Shown here: positions 20,419 through 25,210 of the stretch, piece by piece | Position numbering within the stretch: position 1 is the first letter of the stretch | Layout: every line of letters begins with the position of its first letter | Virus record (IMG/VR): IMGVR_UViG_3300006028_000035 | Coordinates: 1-25,210 of that record | Source of the DNA: a virus | Length of the DNA stretch: 25,210 bases | Direction: 5' to 3' (one strand) | The notes under the pieces: model-generated | The model's database searches: none | What the model was told of the DNA's origin: nothing | Seen by the model: only the letters and a program-made list of their open reading frames with translations | Program-made: the position numbers and the translations under genes

Positions 20419-20452
20419 ACCGGCGCAGACAGCCCGCTAAGCCTGCGCCGGT
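20419..20452 (-). terminator. GC-rich hairpin after the phosphatase gene
   Basis: ACCGGCGCAG/CTGCGCCGGT forms a perfect 10-bp stem with a 14-base loop immediately after the stop of the HAD gene. No T-run follows on the minus strand, so termination may be weak or factor-dependent. It could instead protect the mRNA 3' end. Confidence 0.4.
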
Positions 20453-20458
20453 CACACG

Positions 20459-20926
20459 CTACTTGAAAAACTCGTCAGCCCATATGAAGGCGACCCCGGC
20501 ATTTTGCGCGGCTTGCTCGTCTTCTGGCCTATCTCCAACCATGAGCGTATCTTGTGGCGCTATTTTCCGTACTTCCATGATCTCAAGGAGCATGCCCGGC
20601 CCTGGCTTGCGTCTCGTATCATCTTCACCTCTAAAGTCTTCAATGGTTGCCTTTGGATGTGAGAAGCAGACGCTAACAGGGATATTTATCCCAGCTTCAA
20701 AACTCATTTTAACCAACTCATCGAGGATATCTTTTCTCCGCATGTAGCCGAATGCAACGCCGCCCTGATTGGTGGCAATGCCAAGATGTATACCCTGTGC
20801 TTGCAATGCTCTCAGCTTCTCACGGCGTCCAGGCAACCACTGCCAATCATCGGCAGTCTTGCGGAACGTTGCGCCGCTCTTTGTGGTGACGAGCGTTCCA
20901 TCGACATCAAAAATGATAAGTTTCAT
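20459..20926 (-). CDS. HAD-superfamily phosphatase (PNKP 3'-phosphatase/HisB-like)
   Basis: This 155-aa protein has the HAD motifs: DVDGTLV (Asp7, Asp9), IATNQGGVAFG (Thr52-Gln54), RRKPGPGML (Lys107) and VGDRPEDEQAAQNAG (Asp132, Asp136). The TNQ, RRKPGPG and GDR signatures match the IIIA subfamily of polynucleotide 3'-phosphatase and histidinol- or heptose-phosphatase-like enzymes. It could remove 3' phosphates from DNA or RNA ends, in keeping with the annealing protein just upstream. Substrate not determinable. ATG 20926 has AAAGGAG 5 bases ahead. Confidence 0.85.
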   Translation of the reverse strand: MKLIIFDVDGTLVTTKSGATFRKTADDWQWLPGRREKLRALQAQGIHLGIATNQGGVAFGYMRRKDILDELVKMSFEAGINIPVSVCFSHPKATIEDFRGEDDTRRKPGPGMLLEIMEVRKIAPQDTLMVGDRPEDEQAAQNAGVAFIWADEFFK

Positions 20927-20966
20927 GATACTCCTTTGCCCACAGATCTCGCGGTGGGCGGCGCGA

Positions 20967-21695
20967 CTACTTGCCAACTCCCTTGCTCTCGGCTTTCTCC
21001 TGTTGTGTGATCCAGCCGTTGATGTGCACGAATGAACTGGCAACGAGCTTTGTATCAGGGAAGTTTACGCGGGCTTCTTTCTTGACCGTCTCCCAGGAGA
21101 CACCGAGTTTTTCCGCGCGATGCTTCGCAATGTCGATCATGCGCTGGATTGCCGGGGAGATGTCCGAGTTGGCTTGCTCCTGCGCTGCCTCGTGTTGCTC
21201 ATATGATCCAGGCGCAGTCAGGTTGTGCAGGGCTTGCCCGTTGGAAGCCTGCACGGGACTATCAACAATGCGCTTCCCCTCGTCAAGCTCGTCGCCTGTG
21301 AACTGCGTGCCGTATCCGAGCGCAGCCAGGGCGCGCCCGATTGCGCCCGTTTCGGCTTTCTCACCAAAGTCAGGAAAGTTGGCGGCACACTCTGACTTTG
21401 TGCCCGTCGCGCGTGCCCCGTTGCCATCGGTCACAATCGCTCGATAGCGGGCATAGCCTTTTGCCGTCTTTGTGTAGGCAACTTTTCTCTTCTTGCCAAG
21501 CCGGACTGGGTCATCTTCCCACCTGAAAAGTTCAACGGCAACCTCGCGGTCGAGGTCGTACGCTACCTCTTCAGTATCAATTGTACCCTTCGGGCACTGC
21601 TCACGAAACCAAACCATGCGCCATTTTACCTCGAGGTATTGCTTGCCTCCCAGGTCCATGCACTTCTTTTCTGCATCTTCTCTCGTGAATGCCAT
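20967..21695 (-). CDS. Putative single-strand annealing (Rad52/Erf-like) recombination protein
   Basis: This 242-aa protein reads MAFTREDAEKKCMDLGGKQY, LEVKWRMVWFREQCPKGTID, and then RYRAIVTDGNGARATGTKSE and EKAETGAIGRALAALGYGTQ. The EKAETxAIGRALAxLGYG stretch with a preceding beta sheet is characteristic of phage annealing proteins of the Rad52/Erf-like group. The C-terminal part (after ~180) is Gln/Ala-rich, then helical (IAKHRAEKLGVSWETVKKEA). It would pair single strands in recombination and genome circularisation. No exonuclease partner is seen. ATG 21695 has GAGGTG 5 bases ahead; the longer frame overlaps the upstream gene. Confidence 0.5.
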   Translation of the reverse strand: MAFTREDAEKKCMDLGGKQYLEVKWRMVWFREQCPKGTIDTEEVAYDLDREVAVELFRWEDDPVRLGKKRKVAYTKTAKGYARYRAIVTDGNGARATGTKSECAANFPDFGEKAETGAIGRALAALGYGTQFTGDELDEGKRIVDSPVQASNGQALHNLTAPGSYEQHEAAQEQANSDISPAIQRMIDIAKHRAEKLGVSWETVKKEARVNFPDTKLVASSFVHINGWITQQEKAESKGVGK

Positions 21696-21696
21696 A

Positions 21697-21897
21697 CTAC
21701 ACCTCTTGTATGATGCTTCTGACTTCACAGAGGGCAAGAAAGAATTTCTTAGCATCCTCTGGAAAGTCAGGATTGAAATTGAATTGAAGATAGCCAATAT
21801 GCTGTGTCTGGATGCTGACATAGCTTACAGACGCCTCTTGCTCGATATACAATTCTATTTCTGCTCCGCTATGCGTAAATCCTGTCAAATGTTCCAT
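21697..21897 (-). CDS. Unknown 66-aa early protein
   Basis: This protein (MEHLTGFTHSGAEIELYIEQ, then VSIQTQHIGYLQFNFNPDFP) looks like a small beta-strand-rich fold with a helical end. GAGGTG lies 6 bases before ATG 21897. It is one base from the downstream annealing-protein gene. No domain recognised; position suggests early expression. Confidence 0.6.
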   Translation of the reverse strand: MEHLTGFTHSGAEIELYIEQEASVSYVSIQTQHIGYLQFNFNPDFPEDAKKFFLALCEVRSIIQEV

Positions 21898-21906
21898 TCT
21901 ACACCT

Positions 21907-22257
21907 CTATACTTGTCTGCCGCTAAACAGCGCGGCGCCTGCGTCTATCGTCAGGATGCCATCGAGCCACGGCTGATAAATGTATGTCTGCCATAACTCA
22001 CTGTCAAAGTGGCACTCACACCGCATATCACGACAGAACGGGCGATCAGCGGTGTGCAGCTCTTCCCCCTGCTCGTTGTACTGAATGACGAGCGGAGCCG
22101 CGCACATGCGACCAATCAACTCTTGTGCTTGTTCGTGTTTCAAGATGAAGCGCATCACTTCAGGATGTGCCACGAACCAATTTTGTTCTTGCATCTCTGC
22201 CTCCTGCCTGCACCGTCGCGCAAAGGCGACGGCCAGGTCGTGAACCCAATCACTCAT
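21907..22257 (-). CDS. Unknown 116-aa early protein
   Basis: This protein (MSDWVHDLAVAFARRCRQEA..., then DRPFCRDMRCECHFDSELWQ) contains a Cys/His cluster CRDMRCECHF that may bind metal. ATG 22257 follows the upstream stop by two bases. A longer in-frame start (22407) would overlap the zinc-ribbon gene and is rejected. Not recognised. Confidence 0.6.
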   Translation of the reverse strand: MSDWVHDLAVAFARRCRQEAEMQEQNWFVAHPEVMRFILKHEQAQELIGRMCAAPLVIQYNEQGEELHTADRPFCRDMRCECHFDSELWQTYIYQPWLDGILTIDAGAALFSGRQV

Positions 22258-22259
22258 AA

Positions 22260-22442
22260 TTAATACCCGCGTCTTCCGCGTCCATACATGTCTTTCGTGT
22301 TCTGCCGGCGTGCCTCTCGGTGAGCGCACGTCCCACATTCCCAATAGGGAAAGTCCTCGGTGCCCGTATTGCGGAGCGCCTTGTTCGGCTTGCCGCACTT
22401 CTCGCATGTGCCTTTGACTTGCTGCTCTTGCTGCTCGTTCAT
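22260..22442 (-). CDS. Small zinc-ribbon protein
   Basis: This 60-aa protein has TCEKCGKPNKALR and YWECGTCAHREAR, a classic two-CxxC zinc ribbon. The C-terminus is basic (TKDMYGRGRRGY), suggesting nucleic acid binding. ATG 22442 is chosen for AAGGAGG 6 bases ahead. Possible transcription or RNA regulator, unproven. Confidence 0.7.
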   Translation of the reverse strand: MNEQQEQQVKGTCEKCGKPNKALRNTGTEDFPYWECGTCAHREARRQNTKDMYGRGRRGY

Positions 22443-22510
22443 CTCTTCCTCCTTGCCATCGCTGGCTTGTCTCATTTTGTGTAACAAACCGTTATATTAT
22501 TTTCAACAAC

Positions 22511-22738
22511 CTACCAATCCAAGCCATTGTGGGCGATTGCTGCTTTTCTGGCAGCTTCTTTTGCCTCGCGCTCATTCATCTGGAATGCTTCGTTGTACGC
22601 ATCCTGCAAGCTTAGATATCCATAGCCGACAATCTTGCCGTATTTTGACTCAGTGTCTACTATTTCGTAGTAACCATTGTCCGGGCCACCAACTGTCATC
22701 CTTGCCTGATATCTGCCAGTGTTGTACTTATTCTCCAT
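22511..22738 (-). CDS. Unknown 75-aa early protein
   Basis: MENKYNTGRYQARMTVGGPD, then IVGYGYLSLQDAYNEAFQMN: a short beta hairpin and an amphipathic, Ala/Glu/Arg-rich helix. AAAGGAG lies about 8 bases before ATG 22738. Unrecognised. Confidence 0.6.
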   Translation of the reverse strand: MENKYNTGRYQARMTVGGPDNGYYEIVDTESKYGKIVGYGYLSLQDAYNEAFQMNEREAKEAARKAAIAHNGLDW

Positions 22739-22756
22739 TTCATTTCTCCTTTGTGT

Positions 22757-22783
22757 GAATGCCTGGGGTTAAGCCCCCAGGCT
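22757..22783 (-). terminator. Hairpin over the stop of the first early gene
   Basis: GCCTGGGG/CCCCAGGC forms a stem around a short TTAA-centred loop that includes the stop codon of the SWIM gene. No T-run follows, so it may be a partial terminator or mRNA stabiliser controlling how much of the early operon is read beyond the first gene. Confidence 0.35.
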
Positions 22784-23017
22784 CATTTCGTAGTAACAAC
22801 GTTGTGTATCGGCTTGCCCGTTCAGGCGGCTATCGTACTGCTGGCGCATCCGGTTGAACTCCTCGCGGCGCACTTTTGCGTAGAGCCTGCGTAACGCTTC
22901 CATGTGCTTGCAGCACTCGCCCCGCGCTGCTTTCCGATAGATGAAATCGCCGCAGGTGCAATCGTCAAGTGTCGTCTCGTATCGCTGAGTGATATCGCTA
23001 AAACTGTTGAGTGTCAT
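22769..23017 (-). CDS. SWIM zinc-finger protein, first early gene
   Basis: This 82-aa protein has a Cys20-x-Cys22 ... Cys36-x-His38 motif (CTCGDFIYRKAARGECCKHM), the SWIM finger signature, followed by a basic/acidic helix (LRRLYAKVRREEFNRMRQQY). SWIM fingers mediate protein or DNA contact. It is the first gene transcribed from the leftward promoter, where phages usually place regulators. ATG 23017 follows GGGAGCAAGGA. The leader of about 105 bases is GC-rich and contains near-repeats of GCGGGGGAGCC. Confidence 0.7.
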   Translation of the reverse strand: MTLNSFSDITQRYETTLDDCTCGDFIYRKAARGECCKHMEALRRLYAKVRREEFNRMRQQYDSRLNGQADTQRCYYEMSLGA

Positions 23018-23130
23018 CGTCCTTGCTCCCTTGATGTTCTTGAGAGGGTTGTGTGGCTCCCCGCGTCACTGGTCCCAGGTCTAGCGGTCGGCTCCCCCGC
23101 TTCAGCGTCCCCACTTCCCTCTACTCTTAT

Positions 23131-23159
23131 ATTATACGATATTTTAACGTCGTTGTCAA
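23131..23159 (-). promoter_or_regulatory. Leftward early promoter, consensus sigma70
   Basis: TTGACA (23159-23154) and TATAAT (23136-23131) on the minus strand are spaced exactly 17 bases. This perfect consensus should be one of the strongest promoters in the window and read the early operon. Its -35 is one of four TTGAYA half-sites in the 60 bases between the divergent promoters, consistent with repressor control. Confidence 0.85.
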
Positions 23160-23214
23160 TACATCTACGTATCAATATCGGCAAAATATCCACATTGACA
23201 AAAATACGTTGATA
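23154..23214. promoter_or_regulatory. Operator-like TTGAYA half-sites between divergent promoters
   Basis: TTGACA (23159-23154, minus), TTGATA (23175-23170, minus), TTGACA (23195-23200, plus) and TTGATA (23209-23214, plus) form two pairs facing away from each other. Each pair is separated by 8-10 bases. Two of these half-sites are the -35 boxes themselves. A small Cro/C1-type protein is encoded just to the right, so this is a likely operator region; the exact half-site is inference. Confidence 0.5.
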
Positions 23215-23223
23215 TGTTATCAT
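23195..23223 (+). promoter_or_regulatory. Rightward lysogeny promoter
   Basis: TTGACA (23195-23200) and TATCAT (23218-23223) are spaced 17 bases, with TG one base before the -10 giving an extended -10. It lies 20 bases upstream of the GIY-YIG start, so the repressor gene downstream is in the same unit. Strength: perfect -35, good -10. Confidence 0.8.
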
Positions 23224-23242
23224 GCTTGTAAGGAGGCAGTGT

Positions 23243-23560
23243 ATGGAAAAAGTCTCGATCTATACTTTGGTCGATCCGAGAGATGGCACAGTCCGTTATG
23301 TGGGGATGAGCAATAATCCTCAGAAGCGGCTTCAGCAGCATTATAGCGGTGGTTATGCTGCTGCTGCTGCTGTAAAAGATTGGATAAGGGAACTCAGAGC
23401 ACTAGAAACCAAGCCACTTTTATTTATTGTTGAGGAGGTCGATAACTATGATACCGCGTGGAGGCGCGAAACATACTGGATAAATTTCTTTCTTGCTGAG
23501 GGTGAGCCATTGGTTAACTGGCTATCTGAAGATAGAAAGCAGTTCTATTCCACAGTTTAG
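23243..23560 (+). CDS. Small GIY-YIG nuclease-domain protein in the repressor operon
   Basis: This 105-aa protein consists of a single GIY-YIG domain: SIYTLVDP (residues 5-12), VRYVGMS (17-23), Arg29 and Glu76 in RRETYWINFF. It lacks a DNA-binding tail, unlike the homing endonuclease at 8.5 kb. The active-site residues seem complete. ATG 23243 is chosen over the upstream in-frame ATG (23222) because AAGGAGG (23230-23236) precedes it and the upstream codon is within the promoter. Being first in the lysogeny unit suggests a role in the lysogen, for example against other DNA, or an inactive regulatory use. Function not known. Confidence 0.85.
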   Translation: MEKVSIYTLVDPRDGTVRYVGMSNNPQKRLQQHYSGGYAAAAAVKDWIRELRALETKPLLFIVEEVDNYDTAWRRETYWINFFLAEGEPLVNWLSEDRKQFYSTV

Positions 23561-23568
23561 GAGGTGAT

Positions 23569-23811
23569 ATGTCTAGACTACGCATCAAAGAACTTGCTGA
23601 AAAGCAGGGATTGAACCGCAATCAACTACAACTCAAGAGCGGCGTAACGCTCCCGCTGCTGACTCGCTACTGGAATAACACCACAACAGAGGTCAGGCTA
23701 GATGCATTGGAGCGGATAGCAAAAGCCTTAAATGTAAGGGTCGGGGACTTGTTTGTTTCCGATGAGGCAGAGACGGACCCGAAACGGCCAGCCGTGAAAC
23801 CGGCTGCTTGA
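23569..23811 (+). CDS. Cro/C1-type repressor (XRE family)
   Basis: This 80-aa protein is a single HTH domain: MSRLRIKELAEKQGLNRNQL, QLKSGVTLPLLTRYWNNTTT, then LDALERIAKALNVRVGDLFV, the hallmark HTH_26/XRE ending. The tail EAETDPKRPAVKPAA is short, so no C-terminal dimerisation/protease domain is present. GGAGG precedes ATG 23569. It probably binds the operator between 23154 and 23214 and sets the lysogenic state. Confidence 0.9.
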   Translation: MSRLRIKELAEKQGLNRNQLQLKSGVTLPLLTRYWNNTTTEVRLDALERIAKALNVRVGDLFVSDEAETDPKRPAVKPAA

Positions 23812-23858
23812 GCCGTGGGCGATGTCGAGAGGGGTCAAGACTCAGTAACATCGCCCAC
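23789..23858 (+). terminator. Hairpins after the repressor gene
   Basis: CAGCCG/CGGCTG (23789-23806, 6-base loop) spans the end of the repressor gene. Next GTGGGCGATGT/ACATCGCCCAC (23815-23858) forms a perfect 11-bp stem with a 22-base loop. No T-run follows on either strand, so it may slow transcription or mark an mRNA end instead of being a classical terminator. Confidence 0.4.
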
Positions 23859-23908
23859 AAGAGGTACTGCGCATAGTATACCATACAAACATGTAAGGAG
23901 AAAAACTC

Positions 23909-24421
23909 ATGTTAGAACAACAACGACCCAAACGCCACTACGGGCGCAATATCGGCATCGGCTGCGGTGCGTTCGCTGTACTGGTGGTCATCCTCATTAT
24001 CGGGATCGCTGTCACTGAGGGGAGCGGGAGCCACAGCACAGCAACCAGCAGTGACACGCCAACGGCTCAGGACACGACCGCACCAACTGAGCAGGCCACG
24101 CAAGCGCCTACCGTCGCGCTCAAGTGGACTACGACGCAGAGCTTCAGCGGGAACGGAAGTAAAAAGACGCAAATTTTCACCGTACCGAATGATTGGAAAA
24201 TCGTCTGGAAGTGTGACCCATCATCCTCCTTTGGGGGCCAGTATAATGTCATTGTTGGTATTACAGCGAGTGACGGGAGTTCCATTGATCCGGCAGCTAT
24301 CAACACGATCTGCAAGGCTGGCAATACTGGCGATAGCACTGAAGAGCACCAGGGCGGGCAAGTGTACCTCGACATAGAGAGCGAGGGGGCCTGGTCGATC
24401 ACCATTCAGGAGTTGAAATGA
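23909..24421 (+). CDS. Membrane-anchored exported protein, lysogenic conversion candidate
   Basis: This 170-aa protein has a basic cytoplasmic start (MLEQQRPKRHYGRN), one membrane segment (IGCGAFAVLVVILIIGIAVT), a Thr/Ser-rich linker (residues ~38-70) and an external beta-rich domain with two Cys (WKIVWKCDPSSSF and INTICKAGN) and a GGQVYLDIESEGAWSITIQE ending. Similar secreted domains occur as superinfection exclusion or surface proteins of lysogens, but this is inference. AAGGAG precedes ATG 23909 by 7 bases, and the stop overlaps the next gene (ATGA). Confidence 0.75.
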   Translation: MLEQQRPKRHYGRNIGIGCGAFAVLVVILIIGIAVTEGSGSHSTATSSDTPTAQDTTAPTEQATQAPTVALKWTTTQSFSGNGSKKTQIFTVPNDWKIVWKCDPSSSFGGQYNVIVGITASDGSSIDPAAINTICKAGNTGDSTEEHQGGQVYLDIESEGAWSITIQELK

Positions 24422-24618
24422 GCGAAGACCTGACACTTATAGCCTTAGCTGAAACGATCAAGATGCTGCGCCAGTACCGAGAGGTTAGCGAAGTCCTCCT
24501 GCAACGCCGCCGGGCACGCTATGTCAGAGTAGGTGATAGGCAACGGTTTACGGCCCTCAATCGCAAGGTGGAAGGTATGGAAGAAGTGCTAAGGCAGTGG
24601 GCAATTGAATGTGGATAA
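24418..24618 (+). CDS. Unknown 66-aa coiled-coil protein
   Basis: MSEDLTLIALAETIKMLRQY, then a basic stretch (LLQRRRARYVRVGDRQRF) and a helix (LNRKVEGMEEVLRQWAIECG). ATG 24418 overlaps the preceding stop, so it is translated with the membrane protein. It could be a cytoplasmic partner. No domain recognised. Confidence 0.6.
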   Translation: MSEDLTLIALAETIKMLRQYREVSEVLLQRRRARYVRVGDRQRFTALNRKVEGMEEVLRQWAIECG

Positions 24619-24680
24619 CTTGTTTATAAGTGTGCCAACCTGTATCGTAGGATACCAGGGAATGCCAGAACGGAGGTTCT

Positions 24681-24986
24681 ATGGATGACGAACTGAGCGA
24701 AATGTCAACCGATGGGTCAACGCCGCCACCATGCGACCCGAAAATCTTTAGCGAGGGCGTGCAGGTATTCATGACTGATACTATACCCTCGAACGCAATG
24801 GAATACTGGGTCAAGCAGGTAGCCGAGATTTCAGGACAGCCGGTCGACTGGCACTTTGCCGGAAGTCGAGCGCGAGTCCTGGCGCTGGGGGATATTGAGC
24901 GGGTGCAAGCGGTCATCGCTGCACTGATGCCTGAGCATGACCTGTTGCGACGGGTAGCCCTTGACCGCTTATTCCCAAGAGAGTAG
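24681..24986 (+). CDS. Unknown 101-aa protein of the lysogeny module
   Basis: MDDELSEMSTDGSTPPPCDP, then VFMTDTIPSNAMEYWVKQVA and EISGQPVDWHFAGSRARVLA: an alpha/beta fold with no familiar signature. GGAGG is 5 bases before ATG 24681. A short weak CCCC/GGGG hairpin follows the stop (24990-25003). Confidence 0.6.
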   Translation: MDDELSEMSTDGSTPPPCDPKIFSEGVQVFMTDTIPSNAMEYWVKQVAEISGQPVDWHFAGSRARVLALGDIERVQAVIAALMPEHDLLRRVALDRLFPRE

Positions 24987-25127
24987 CCCCCGCCGCCGGG
25001 GAGAGTGACGACGAGGGCCAGGACAGGTGAGGGCGCTACGTGGACGTGATACCGATACAGTGTAGTGAGCGATGTGCATGTTGCACGGCTCTGTAGATAT
25101 GACGTTTTCGGAAAGGATTTATAAAAT

Positions 25128-25210
25128 ATGCTCATAGCTGCACTTGTGATCTCACACATTGTCGTATTTGCGCTTGGTTGGTGGCTGTGCAGTAAAGCCA
25201 CGCAAGCCTA
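25128..25210 (+). CDS. Start of a small membrane protein (partial)
   Basis: The reading frame from ATG 25128 gives MLIAALVISHIVVFALGWWL, followed by CSKATQA, to the window end. It is a signal-anchor type N-terminus. AAAGGA lies 11 bases upstream. The rest lies outside the window. Confidence 0.5.
   Translation, partial: MLIAALVISHIVVFALGWWLCSKATQA

Larger units (their letters stand above)
19617..20458 (-). other. ~840-bp region without convincing genes; small-RNA cluster
   Basis: No open frame here has a ribosome binding site and protein-like composition. Candidate frames cross promoters and terminators. The minus strand contains, in order of transcription: a promoter with a short RNA and terminator (20367-20260); a second extended -10 with tandem structured repeats (20255-20101); and a third extended -10 with a ~100-nt RNA ended by a terminator (19903-19788). 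A CPK-type Cys motif (CACCKN at about 20005-19990) appears in one frame but no start or stop supports a gene. Confidence 0.55.

Noticed and set aside
23014-23223. A 69-codon minus-strand frame over the divergent promoters
   Set aside because: It would need a transcript starting inside the rightward promoter, and it covers both promoters and the untranslated leader.
24557-25201. A 214-codon minus-strand frame opposite the lysogeny genes
   Set aside because: Low-complexity Ser/Thr/Leu composition typical of an antisense shadow; the plus strand has genes with ribosome binding sites.
1-25210. tRNA genes or integrase/attachment site
   Set aside because: No cloverleaf-like sequence or recombinase was recognised; the integration module, if present, lies outside the window.

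Overview
The window is part of a tailed, non-contractile (siphovirus-like) temperate phage or prophage. A long leftward (minus-strand) late operon carries packaging, capsid, connector and tail genes in the usual HK97-like order. A leftward early operon and a short rightward lysogeny module diverge from a repressor/promoter region near 23.1-23.2 kb. No integrase, lysis, replication-initiation, tRNA or host gene is visible, and the tape-measure gene runs off the left edge. The host cannot be fixed from sequence. Moderate G+C, AAGGAGG-type ribosome binding sites, frequent GTG/TTG starts and sigma70-type promoters are compatible with a soil bacterium such as a Ktedonobacteria-type Chloroflexota or a Gram-positive; this is only a guess.

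Layout of the late operon, read leftward from about 18.9 kb: a small coiled-coil protein, a terminase small-subunit candidate, an unknown 219-aa protein, a DUF3102-like coiled-coil protein, an HNH nuclease, the large terminase, the portal, about eight small tightly coupled genes (many ATGA overlaps, two of them paralogues, two too short for ordinary gene finding), the prohead protease with an extra domain and scaffold-like tail, a GIY-YIG/NUMOD3 homing endonuclease, the major capsid protein, a CxxC protein, a capsid-proximal structural protein, the gp6-like connector, the head closure protein, an HK97 gp10-like protein, an unknown, a DUF3168-type tail terminator, the tail tube protein, the tail assembly chaperone with its -1 frameshift extension, and the tape measure.

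Early operon, read leftward from 23.0 kb: a SWIM zinc-finger protein, small unknowns, a zinc-ribbon protein, a putative single-strand annealing protein and a HAD/PNKP-like phosphatase. Next comes an ~840-bp stretch without convincing genes (19617-20458). It holds three leftward promoter-like elements, two strong intrinsic terminators and duplicated structured repeats, best read as a cluster of small RNAs. Two small genes follow, and then a strong terminator (19039-19080).

Rightward module from 23.2 kb: a near-consensus promoter, a small GIY-YIG protein, a Cro/C1-type repressor, a membrane-anchored exported protein (possible lysogenic conversion or superinfection exclusion factor), two small proteins and the start of another membrane protein.

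The most unusual signals are at RNA level. The capsid leader has a 1-2-3-4 attenuator-like arrangement in which a terminator hairpin also buries the capsid ribosome binding site. The small-RNA cluster at 19.8-20.4 kb contains two tandem structured repeats whose inner helices differ in sequence but stay paired.
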